Assembly: GCA_036500145.1 (NCBI GenBank)
Contig: DASYCO010000010.1
Coordinates: 1-23,933 of the forward strand
DNA from: CAMAVH01 sp036500145
Lineage (GTDB): Bacteria; Pseudomonadota; Alphaproteobacteria; SMXQ01
Direction of reading: 5' to 3'
DNA length: 23,933 nucleotides
The position numbers were made by a program, and so were the translations under genes. The notes beneath the pieces are model-generated. The model saw only the letters and a program-made list of their open reading frames with translations. It ran no database searches and had not been told where the DNA came from. Shown in pieces: positions 13,350 to 20,333 of the stretch (position 1 is its first letter; each line of letters begins with the position of its first letter).

Positions 13350-14468
13350 ATGAGTCAGACAGCAAACGCCGATCAGAAGCTCTTGCTCGACCCCTACGGG
13401 GACTGGGCGGACGGCGAAGGCGTGCCGATCATCGAAGGCCTCAGCCTCGACCTGTTCGACGTCGTGACCAAGCCCTGGGCGCGCTTCGACACGCCGGGCG
13501 CCATCATCCATCTCGACGGCCGCGGCGACTTCACCAACATGTTCGTCCTCGACCTCGTGCCGGGCGGCAAGTCCAGCCCGCAGCAGCACATGTACGAAGC
13601 GGTGGTCTACGTCATCGACGGCCACGGCTCGACCGTCGTGGAAACGTCGGACGGCCGCAAGCACACCTTCGAGTGGAGCCCCAAGAGCCTCTTCGCGCTG
13701 CCGCTCAACGCGAAGTACCAGCACTTCAACGGCTCCGGCAAGGAACGCGCCCGCCTGTCGGTCGTGACCAACCTGCCGATCGTGATGAACCTGTTCCACA
13801 ACAACGATTTCGTGTTCAAGAACGACTTCAAGTTCACCGATCGCGAAAGCGGCGACAACTACTTCGCGGGCGAAGGCGAGTTCATCCCCGTCCGTCCTGG
13901 CCGCAACATGTGGGAAACGAACTTCGTGCCCGACCTCTCCGGCTTCGAGCTGAAGCAGTGGGACGCGCGCGGCACCGGCTCGTCGAACATGAAGTTCATC
14001 CTCGCCGACGGCACCATGCACGCCCACTCGTCGGAAATGCCGGTCGGCACGTACAAGAAGGGCCATCGCCATGGCCCCGACTTCTACGTCTACACCGTGC
14101 ACGGCCTCGGCTACTCGCTGGCCTGGATGCCGCAGGACAAGGAATTCAAGCGCATCGACTGGAAGCACGGCGTCGTGTTCGTGCCGACGGAAGGCCTCTT
14201 CCATCAGCACTTCAACACCAACCCGACCCCGGCGCGCTACCTCGCCGTGGCCCTGGGCTCCATGCGCTATCCCTTCACCGACAGCAAGCGCAAGCTGTTC
14301 GCCGGTGGCGTGGATACCAGCGTCGAGCACGGCGGCAACCAGATCGAGTACGAGAACCAGGATGAGCGCATCCATGGCATCTATCTCGCCGACCTGAAGA
14401 AGAACGGCGTGAAGTCGAACATGAGCGAGATCTTCGACGAGAAGAAGTACGAGAAAGCCTCGGCCTAA
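13350..14468 (+). CDS. Two-domain cupin protein, possible ring-cleavage-type or regulatory cupin
   Basis: This 372-residue bicupin has two beta-barrel metal sites. Domain 1 has PGGKSSPQQHMYEAVVYVIDGHG at about residues 71-93, giving His80 and Glu83, with Gln78 where the first His of a cupin normally lies, and His125 in YQHFN. Domain 2 has GHRHGPDFYVY (His239, His241, and Asp244 in place of the usual Glu) and FHQHFN (His285, His287). The layout resembles gentisate-dioxygenase-like bicupins, but the altered ligands make catalysis uncertain. The ATG at 13350 has GGAGG seven bases upstream. It sits between the HDO and EutA-like genes and has its own terminator. I recall, without being able to check, that similar cupins have been labelled ethanolamine ammonia-lyase-activating proteins, presumably from this EutA neighbourhood. 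Confidence 0.75.
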   Translation: MSQTANADQKLLLDPYGDWADGEGVPIIEGLSLDLFDVVTKPWARFDTPGAIIHLDGRGDFTNMFVLDLVPGGKSSPQQHMYEAVVYVIDGHGSTVVETSDGRKHTFEWSPKSLFALPLNAKYQHFNGSGKERARLSVVTNLPIVMNLFHNNDFVFKNDFKFTDRESGDNYFAGEGEFIPVRPGRNMWETNFVPDLSGFELKQWDARGTGSSNMKFILADGTMHAHSSEMPVGTYKKGHRHGPDFYVYTVHGLGYSLAWMPQDKEFKRIDWKHGVVFVPTEGLFHQHFNTNPTPARYLAVALGSMRYPFTDSKRKLFAGGVDTSVEHGGNQIEYENQDERIHGIYLADLKKNGVKSNMSEIFDEKKYEKASA

Positions 14469-14490
14469 GTCAGGCTCGATCGAGACGACG

Positions 14491-14524
14491 AACGGCCGGT
14501 CCCGCAAGGGTCCGGCCGTTTCGC
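14491..14524 (+). terminator. Intrinsic terminator after the cupin gene
   Basis: AACGGCCGG (14491-14499) pairs with CCGGCCGTT (14512-14520), extended inside by CCC/GGG around a GCAA loop with one T-T mismatch. A modest T-rich tail (TTCGCTTTC) follows. Confidence 0.75.
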
Positions 14525-14623
14525 TTTCTGCTCCGCCCCGCCTCACAAAAGCGTGTCGGCCTGAGGCTGCGACAATGCCCCTTTCTGTCCTCGAAACCGT
14601 TGCCAATTCAGGCTTTCCCGGCA

Positions 14624-14652
14624 TTGCGACAGGGCCAGCGATCCTTTATGGT
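14624..14652 (+). promoter_or_regulatory. Candidate promoter for the EutA-like gene
   Basis: TTGCGA (14624-14629), a 17-base spacer and TATGGT (14647-14652) form a four-plus-four match to the sigma70 consensus. It lies between the cupin terminator and the EutA-like start, where a new promoter is needed. Confidence 0.4.
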
Positions 14653-14738
14653 CCGGCCATCCCCCACGCCGTTCGGCAAGCCAGTTCCGTTAAGCGAAAT
14701 GGGTTCTTATGAAGAACTTAGATGAAGAAGAATTGATC

Positions 14739-16268
14739 ATGCATGATCTCGACTTCGACCACGGCCACATGAGCCCCGAACAGCAGAAGGCCGTCGCCGA
14801 CGCCATCTGGTCGGCCGACAACGTCGAGTTGCGCACGGTCGGCGTCGACATCGGTTCCTCGACATCTCACATGATGTTCTCCCGGGTGCATCTGCAGCGC
14901 CTGACCACGGCGCTCTCCAGCCGCTTCGTGGTCGTCGCCCGCGAAGTCCTGTGGCGCTCCCCCATCCTGCTGACGCCCTACAAGCTCGACGACAACACCA
15001 TCGACGTCGCCCAGCTTTCCGCCTTCATCGACAGCGCCTACAAGGAAGCCAACCTGGCGCGCGACGACATCGACTCGGGCGCCGTCATCCTCACCGGCGA
15101 GGCGCTGAAGCGCAACAACGCCGAGGCGATCACCCACCTCTTCGCCGGCGAGACCGGCAAGTTCGTCACCGCCTCCGCCGGCCACCATCTCGAATGCGCC
15201 ATGGCGGCGAACGGCTCGGGCGCCGTCGCGCTGTCGCGCCGCGAGAAGGCCTGCATCCTCAACATCGACATCGGCGGCGGCACCACCAAGCTCGGCCTCG
15301 TCGACAAGGGCCAGCTGGTCGAGACCACCGCCTTCGAAGTCGGCGGCCGCCTGATCGCCTTCGACGAAGAGGGCCGCATGGTCCGCATCGAAGGCCCGGC
15401 GATCAAGCACGCCGCCCAGGCCGGCATCACGCTCGAGAAGGGCAAGACGCTCACCGCCGACGAGATCGCCAAAATCTGTGAAGTCATGGCCGACGTGCTC
15501 GTCGTCCACGCCATGCAGCGGCCCGCCACCGGCCACGCCAAGGACATGCTCGTCACCGAGCCCCTGCCCGCGTCGCCGACTCCTGTCGGCATCACCTTCT
15601 CCGGCGGCGTCTCGGAGTTCATCTACGGCCGCGAGAAGGCCGACTTCCGCGACCTCGGCAAGCCGCTCGCCGAGGCCATCGTGCGCCGCCTGAAGGCCAA
15701 GGAGATTCCCTACAAGATCTACGATCCGGGCGCCGGCATCCGCGCCACCGTGATCGGCGCCTCGCAGTTCTCCGTGCAGGTCAGCGGCAACACCATCTCG
15801 ATCTCGAACCACGACGCGCTGCCGCTGCGCAACGTGCCGGTGCTTTCGCCCAAGCTCGACCTGTCGGGCGAAGTCGTCAGCGCCAAGGCCGTGGCCGACG
15901 CCATCCAGCAGACCTTCAAGCGCTTCGACTTCCAGGAAGGCGAGACCTCCGTCGCCCTGGCGCTGCGCTGGGAAGGCGATCCGCTGCACGCCCGCATGAA
16001 GGCGCTCGCCGACGGCATCTGCGCCGCCCTGCCCAAGACGGTGGCCGGCGCGCAGCCCCTGGTGCTGATGCTCGACGGCGACATCGGCAAGACGCTGGGC
16101 GTCATCCTCAAGCGCGAATGCGACGTGGACGGCGACATCATCTCGGTCGACGGCGTGTCGCTGAAGGAATTCGACTACGTGGACATCGGCGAGATGATCC
16201 GGCCGACCAACGTCGTGCCCCTCGTCATCAAGTCGCTGCTGTTTTCCAGCCCCGGCATCACGAAGTAA
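14739..16268 (+). CDS. eutA: EutA-like ASKHA ATPase (ethanolamine ammonia-lyase reactivase family), orphan
   Basis: EutA reactivates B12-dependent ethanolamine ammonia-lyase by ATP-driven exchange of damaged cobalamin. The 509-residue product has the actin/Hsp70-type nucleotide site intact: phosphate-1 loop DIGSSTSH (37-44), phosphate-2 loop DIGGGTTK (177-184) and an adenosine-type SGGVSE near 288-293. VGGRLIAFDEEGRMVRIEGP after phosphate-2 is typical of EutA. I prefer the ATG at 14739, with AGAAG eight bases upstream; an in-frame ATG at 14709 would add ten residues but has no ribosome site. No EutB, EutC, microcompartment or B12 gene is in the window, so ethanolamine use is not supported here. 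It is followed after 108 bases by the decarboxylase-like gene with no T-rich terminator between, so the two are probably co-transcribed. It may service another enzyme of this island. Confidence 0.85.
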   Translation: MHDLDFDHGHMSPEQQKAVADAIWSADNVELRTVGVDIGSSTSHMMFSRVHLQRLTTALSSRFVVVAREVLWRSPILLTPYKLDDNTIDVAQLSAFIDSAYKEANLARDDIDSGAVILTGEALKRNNAEAITHLFAGETGKFVTASAGHHLECAMAANGSGAVALSRREKACILNIDIGGGTTKLGLVDKGQLVETTAFEVGGRLIAFDEEGRMVRIEGPAIKHAAQAGITLEKGKTLTADEIAKICEVMADVLVVHAMQRPATGHAKDMLVTEPLPASPTPVGITFSGGVSEFIYGREKADFRDLGKPLAEAIVRRLKAKEIPYKIYDPGAGIRATVIGASQFSVQVSGNTISISNHDALPLRNVPVLSPKLDLSGEVVSAKAVADAIQQTFKRFDFQEGETSVALALRWEGDPLHARMKALADGICAALPKTVAGAQPLVLMLDGDIGKTLGVILKRECDVDGDIISVDGVSLKEFDYVDIGEMIRPTNVVPLVIKSLLFSSPGITK

Positions 16269-16376
16269 TCGCCTGCCCGCGCGCCCGCCGGGCGCGCATC
16301 CGTTCAACCGCGCCTGAGCATCGGGCTCCCGCGCTTCATCGACGACCGGCCTCCGCGCCGGCCCAAGGAGAACCTC

Positions 16377-17366
16377 ATGTCGAAGTTGCCCATCACCATC
16401 GCGACCAGCGAATACGACCACATCACCGATCTGATGACCGGTCGCGTGCAGGTCGAAGGCATCGACATCAACTACCTGAACTTCGAGATCGAGGAGATCT
16501 TCTACCGCTTCGTGCTGAACCGCGAATGGGAAGTCTCCGAGATGTCGCTGGCGAAGTTCGTCGCCCAGGTCTCCGGCGACCGCCCGGACATCCTCGGCCT
16601 GCCGGTCTTTCCGTCGCGCGTCTTCCGCCTGTCGAACATCTACATCCGCAAGGACAGCGGCATTAAGGAGCTGAAGGACCTCCGCGGCAAGAAGATGGGC
16701 ACGCCGGAATGGGCCCAGACCGCCTCCGTCTACACGCGTGGCGTGCTCGTCGACGACGTCGGCATCAAGCTCAACGAGATCGAATGGTTCCAGGCCGGCG
16801 TCAACCAGCCGGGCCGCATCGAGAAGGTGAAGATCAACCTGCCGGCCGGCGTGAAGCTCACCCCGCGCCCCGACAAGTCGCTCGGCCAGCTGCTGATCGA
16901 CGGCGACGTCGACGCGATCATGAGCGCGCACCCGCCCAAGGAATTCGAAGCCGGCCACCCGAACCTGACGCGCCTCTTCGTCGACTACCAGAACGCCGAG
17001 GAAGCCTACTACAAGCGCACCAAGATCTTCCCGATCATGCATGTCATCGCCATCCGCAAGGACGTGCTGGAGAAGAACCCCTGGGTCGCCGTGAACCTGT
17101 TCAACGCCTTCGAGAAGGCCAAGGACCGCAGCGTCGCCCGCGCCCTCGAGATGACCGCCTCGCGCTTCCCGATTCCGTGGGGCGCCGACATCGCCGAGAA
17201 GCGCAAGGAGATGTTCGGCACCGACTTCTTCCCCTACGGCATCGAAGACAACCGCACCACGCTGGAAGCCTTCCTGAAATGGACCTTCGAGCAGGGCATC
17301 GCCCAGAAGCACCTGAAGGTCGAAGACCTGTTCCCCGCGACCATCCGCGGCAAGTTCAAGATCTAA
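16377..17366 (+). CDS. 4,5-dihydroxyphthalate decarboxylase-like protein
   Basis: This 329-residue product resembles the Pht5-type 4,5-dihydroxyphthalate decarboxylases, which convert 4,5-dihydroxyphthalate to protocatechuate. They share the periplasmic-binding-protein fold with ABC receptors, but this chain has no signal peptide (MSKLPITIATSEYDHITDLM), which supports a cytosolic enzyme. Characteristic stretches are VEGIDINYL at the N-terminus, FPSRVFRLSNIYIRKDSGI, and LRGKKMGTPEWAQTASVYTRG near residues 103-123. The length equals the family norm. The ATG at 16377 has AAGGAG six bases upstream. It lies directly after the EutA-like gene and ahead of a terminator and an MFS gene. The family also contains members of unproven substrate, so related dicarboxylated aromatics or N-heteroaromatics are possible, and a non-enzymatic binding role cannot be excluded. 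Confidence 0.8.
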   Translation: MSKLPITIATSEYDHITDLMTGRVQVEGIDINYLNFEIEEIFYRFVLNREWEVSEMSLAKFVAQVSGDRPDILGLPVFPSRVFRLSNIYIRKDSGIKELKDLRGKKMGTPEWAQTASVYTRGVLVDDVGIKLNEIEWFQAGVNQPGRIEKVKINLPAGVKLTPRPDKSLGQLLIDGDVDAIMSAHPPKEFEAGHPNLTRLFVDYQNAEEAYYKRTKIFPIMHVIAIRKDVLEKNPWVAVNLFNAFEKAKDRSVARALEMTASRFPIPWGADIAEKRKEMFGTDFFPYGIEDNRTTLEAFLKWTFEQGIAQKHLKVEDLFPATIRGKFKI

Positions 17367-17388
17367 GGCTTCCGTAAAAGCGTATAGG

Positions 17389-17428
17389 ATGGCCGGCGCG
17401 TCGCCACAAAGCGGCGCCCGGCCATTTT
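17389..17428 (+). terminator. Intrinsic terminator after the decarboxylase-like gene
   Basis: ATGGCCGG (17389-17396) pairs with CCGGCCAT (17418-17425), with further G/C pairing inside the loop region, followed by TTTTCTT. It closes the EutA-decarboxylase unit 23 bases past the stop. Confidence 0.75.
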
Positions 17429-17491
17429 CTTGAGAGCCGAAACGACGGGGACAAGGCAGACGGCATAAGCCGCGCCAGCGAGGGGACCAGA

Positions 17492-18733
17492 ATGACCGCG
17501 ACAGCCGAAGGCCTGCGCCAGGACACCAAGATCATGAGCCTCGTCTGCACGGGGCATTTCCTGAGCCACTTCTACGCCTTCTGCCTGCCGCCGCTGTTTC
17601 CCTTCCTCAACGCCGACCTCGGCATCAGCTACACCGCGCTCGGCGCCCTGCTGAGCCTGCGCGGCCTCGCCACTTCCGTGGCCCAGCTGCCCGCCGGCTT
17701 CGTCGTCGACCGCTTCGGCGCCAAGATGGTGCTGCTCGCCGGCCTGATGATGACGGTGCTCGGCTACGCCCTGTTCGCGGCCGTTGACATCTACTGGCTC
17801 TTCGTCGTCTTCATCGTGCTGGGCGGCGTCGGCGACAGCGTGTTCCACCCCGCCGACTATTCCATCCTCAACGCCTCCGTCGACCAGTCGCGCATGGGGC
17901 GCGCCTTCAGCATCCACACCTTCTCGGGCCATCTCGGCTTCGCCGTGGCGCCGACGGTCGTGACCGTGCTGGCCGCGTTCTGGAACTGGCGCATCGCCCT
18001 TCTGGTCGTCTCGCTGTTCGGCATCATCGTCGCCGCCATGCTCGCCAGCCAATGGCACGCCATGAAGGACGACGCCGAAAAGCCGTCGAAGCAGGCCGTC
18101 GCCGCGCCAGATCCCAATGCGCCGAAGCAGAGCTGGTTCCAGGCCAAGCTCGGCATGATCTTCAACGCGCCGGTCATGTCGCTGTTCGGCTTCTTCGTCA
18201 TCTCCACCATGGCGACCAATGGCATCAGCGGCTTCTCGATTTCGGCCCTCACCCACATGCACGACATCCCGGAGGCCGCCCTCGGCCTCTCCGTCACCGG
18301 CTTCATGCTGGCCAGCGCATTCGCCGTGCTGGCGGGCGGCTACGTCGCCGACAAGCTGCCGGTCAGCGCCAGCGTCTTCGCCGGCCTCGGCTTCCTCTGC
18401 GCCGCCGTGATCGTGCTGAGCATCGGCCTGTTCGACCTGCCCTATGCCCTGATGATCCTGCTCTTCCCGCTCGCCGGCTTCTTCCTCGGCGTCATCCGCC
18501 CGGCGCGCGACCTCATGGTGCGCGACGTCGCCCCCAAGGGCCAGTCGGGCAAGGTGTTCGGCTTCGTTTTCTCGGGCCAGAGCCTTGGCGGCAGCATCGC
18601 GCCGGTGATCTACGGCTACATCCTCGACCATTACGCCGCGCCGACGGTGTTCTACGTCTCCGCCGGCTTCCTGGCGCTCGGCGTCTTCACCGTGATCTCG
18701 ACGGCGAGCGTGCGCGACCACGCCAAGGCCTGA
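17492..18733 (+). CDS. MFS transporter
   Basis: This 413-residue major facilitator protein is predicted to have 12 transmembrane helices in two halves, with a hydrophilic loop near residues 190-215 (AMKDDAEKPSKQAVAAPDP). The MFS motif A between helices 2 and 3 appears as GFVVDRFGAKMVL (about residues 70-82). The N-terminal VCTGHFLSHFYAFCLPPLFPFL recalls the Fsr/fosmidomycin-resistance-like and organic-acid MFS branches. The ATG at 17492 has GAGGGG a few bases upstream. It stands alone between a terminator and the operator-like repeat at 18817. The context suggests uptake of the substrate or export of an intermediate; the direction cannot be told from sequence. Confidence 0.88.
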   Translation: MTATAEGLRQDTKIMSLVCTGHFLSHFYAFCLPPLFPFLNADLGISYTALGALLSLRGLATSVAQLPAGFVVDRFGAKMVLLAGLMMTVLGYALFAAVDIYWLFVVFIVLGGVGDSVFHPADYSILNASVDQSRMGRAFSIHTFSGHLGFAVAPTVVTVLAAFWNWRIALLVVSLFGIIVAAMLASQWHAMKDDAEKPSKQAVAAPDPNAPKQSWFQAKLGMIFNAPVMSLFGFFVISTMATNGISGFSISALTHMHDIPEAALGLSVTGFMLASAFAVLAGGYVADKLPVSASVFAGLGFLCAAVIVLSIGLFDLPYALMILLFPLAGFFLGVIRPARDLMVRDVAPKGQSGKVFGFVFSGQSLGGSIAPVIYGYILDHYAAPTVFYVSAGFLALGVFTVISTASVRDHAKA

Positions 18734-18816
18734 GCGCCATTTCAGGCATCGGCATGGACGGGGAAACGGGCCCTTTCGCGTTGACCCTCACGGGCAAGTC
18801 TTGTAGCGTATCTTTA

Positions 18817-18840
18817 TTGGAACAAGTTCCAATTTTGGAA
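18817..18840. promoter_or_regulatory. Alternating TTGGAA/TTCCAA repeats ahead of the Mo-hydroxylase operon
   Basis: TTGGAAC (18817-18823) and GTTCCAA (18826-18832) form a 16-bp inverted repeat with an AA centre. A third half-site TTGGAA (18835-18840) forms a second inverted repeat with the preceding TTCCAA. The site lies in an AT-rich stretch about 120-140 bases before the FAD-subunit start. The arrangement is typical of an operator for a dimeric regulator, perhaps IclR-like; none is encoded close by. Confidence 0.5.
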
Positions 18841-18901
18841 TTTTGCTGTCCAACCCATTGATTTCGCTTAGTCTGGCAGACGGCTTGCCTAGCCCATTTC
18901 G

Positions 18902-18961
18902 ATGAAGCCCGAATCCGTCTCCCAGTCCTGCGCCGCAACCTGTCCGGTCGTCCAGCCGTGA
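18902..18961 (+). CDS. Possible 19-codon leader ORF overlapping the FAD-subunit start
   Basis: An ATG at 18902 opens a frame encoding MKPESVSQSC and nine more residues. Its TGA (18959-18961) overlaps the GTG of the next gene in the four bases GTGA. The FAD-subunit start has no Shine-Dalgarno sequence, so coupling to this short ORF would explain how it is translated. The ORF itself also lacks a clear ribosome site, so it may be chance. Confidence 0.22.
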   Translation: MKPESVSQSCAATCPVVQP

Positions 18962-19824
18962 AGCCGCCGCCATTCAGCTATCACGATCCGCGCACCGTCG
19001 CCGACGCCGTGCGCCTGCTCGGCAGCCTGGAGAACCCCAAGCTGCTCGCCGGCGGCCAGTCGCTGATGCCGATGCTCGCCATGCGCTTCGTGCTGCCCGA
19101 CCATGTCATCGACCTCAACAAGATCGAAGGCTTGGCCTACATCCGCGAGGCTAACGGCGCGCTGGAGATCGGCGGCATGACGCGCCAGCGCGACATCGAG
19201 TTCTCCGACCTCGTCGCCGCCAAGCACCCGCTGCTGCGCGAGGGCATCCTCAACGTCGGCCACCGCCAGACGCGCAACCGCGGCACCATCGGCGGCTCGC
19301 TCTGCCACCTCGACCCTGCCGCCGAGCAGGTGCTGGTCTGCATGGCGAGCGACGCCATCGTCACCGTCGCCGGCCCGAACGGCGAGCGCGCCATCCCCTT
19401 CCGCGAATTTCCGCTCGCCTACATGACGCCGGCCCTCGAACCCGACGAGATGCTTGTCGGCATCAAGCTGCCGCTCTGGCCCGCCGGCCACGGCTACTGC
19501 TTCCTGGAGTTCGCCCGCCGCCATGGCGACTTCGCCGTCGTCTCCGCCGCCGTGCTGCTCGAACTGGACGCCGGCGGCAAGATCAAGCGCGCCGCCGTCG
19601 CCTTGGGCGGCGTCGCCGCCGTGCCGCTGCGCATGGACGAGGTGGAAGCCCGTCTCGTCGGCCAGGTCGCCTCGGAAGAGCTGTTCCGCGAGGCCGCCGA
19701 GCTATGCCGCGCCGTCGAGGCCATCGCCGACGTCCACGCCACCGTCGAATACCGCCAGCACCTTGCCGCCGTGCTGACGCGCCGCGCGCTCGTCCAGGCG
19801 CTTGCCCGCGTCCGGAGGGCCTAA
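18958..19824 (+). CDS. Molybdenum hydroxylase FAD-binding (medium) subunit, CoxM-like
   Basis: This is the medium subunit of a xanthine-oxidase-family hydroxylase, which passes electrons from the FeS subunit to FAD. The 288-residue chain carries the two FAD contact motifs AGGQSLMPML (31-40) and RGTIGGSLCHLDPAAE (108-123). The start is a GTG at 18958 without a ribosome site; the family begins directly with a PPPFSYHDPRTV-like stretch, so little more can be added upstream. The gene order M-S-L, with 2 bases to the small subunit and a 4-base overlap from small to large, shows a tight operon. It lacks room for the extra 4Fe-4S loop of 4-hydroxybenzoyl-CoA reductase beta subunits, which are some 30-40 residues longer. 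Confidence 0.92.
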   Translation: MKPPPFSYHDPRTVADAVRLLGSLENPKLLAGGQSLMPMLAMRFVLPDHVIDLNKIEGLAYIREANGALEIGGMTRQRDIEFSDLVAAKHPLLREGILNVGHRQTRNRGTIGGSLCHLDPAAEQVLVCMASDAIVTVAGPNGERAIPFREFPLAYMTPALEPDEMLVGIKLPLWPAGHGYCFLEFARRHGDFAVVSAAVLLELDAGGKIKRAAVALGGVAAVPLRMDEVEARLVGQVASEELFREAAELCRAVEAIADVHATVEYRQHLAAVLTRRALVQALARVRRA

Positions 19825-19826
19825 GC

Positions 19827-20333
19827 ATGGCCGAGATGCGCAAGATCACCGTCACCGTCAACGGCCAGGCGCACACGCGCGAGGTCGAGACGCGCATGAC
19901 GCTGGCCGACTTCCTGCGCCATGAGCTGACCCTCACCGGCACCCACATCGGCTGCGAGCATGGCGTCTGCGGCGCCTGCACCATCCTGCTCGACGGCCGC
20001 ACGGCCCGCTCCTGCCTGATGCTGGCGGTGCAGGCCGACGGCCATGCCATCGACACCATCGAAGGCATCGCGCCACCGAATCCGGACAAGAACGCCCCGA
20101 TGCACCCGCTGCAGGAGGCCTTCCGCGACAACCATGCCCTGCAATGCGGCTTCTGCACGCCCGGCATGCTGACGACCATCATCGAGCTATTGCGCGACAA
20201 TCCGGAGCCCACGAGCGACGAGGTGCGCATCGCCATCTCCGGCAACCTCTGCCGCTGCACCGGCTACCAGACCATCGTCGCCGCCACGCTCGACGCCGCC
20301 CGGCGGCTCAAGGCCGAAGGCCGCAAGCCATGA
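19827..20333 (+). CDS. Molybdenum hydroxylase [2Fe-2S] (small) subunit, CoxS-like
   Basis: This 168-residue iron-sulfur subunit has both clusters complete. The plant-ferredoxin-type cluster uses Cys43, Cys48, Cys51 and Cys63 (GCEHGVCGACTILLDG...SC). The C-terminal helical-domain cluster uses Cys107, Cys110, Cys142 and Cys144 (CGFC and CRCTGYQ). It carries electrons between the molybdenum site of the large subunit and FAD of the medium subunit. The ATG at 19827 has GGAGG eight bases upstream, inside the end of the preceding gene. Its stop overlaps the next start as ATGA. Confidence 0.95.
   Translation: MAEMRKITVTVNGQAHTREVETRMTLADFLRHELTLTGTHIGCEHGVCGACTILLDGRTARSCLMLAVQADGHAIDTIEGIAPPNPDKNAPMHPLQEAFRDNHALQCGFCTPGMLTTIIELLRDNPEPTSDEVRIAISGNLCRCTGYQTIVAATLDAARRLKAEGRKP

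Noticed and set aside
14718..17312. 864-aa minus-strand frame
   Set aside because: It is antisense to the EutA-like and decarboxylase-like genes; the composition (His, Asp, Arg, Val, Gly) is that of a high-GC shadow.
14739..17366. Reading the EutA-like gene as evidence of an ethanolamine utilisation operon
   Set aside because: No EutB, EutC, EutG/E or microcompartment shell gene is present; the neighbours are aromatic-acid type genes.
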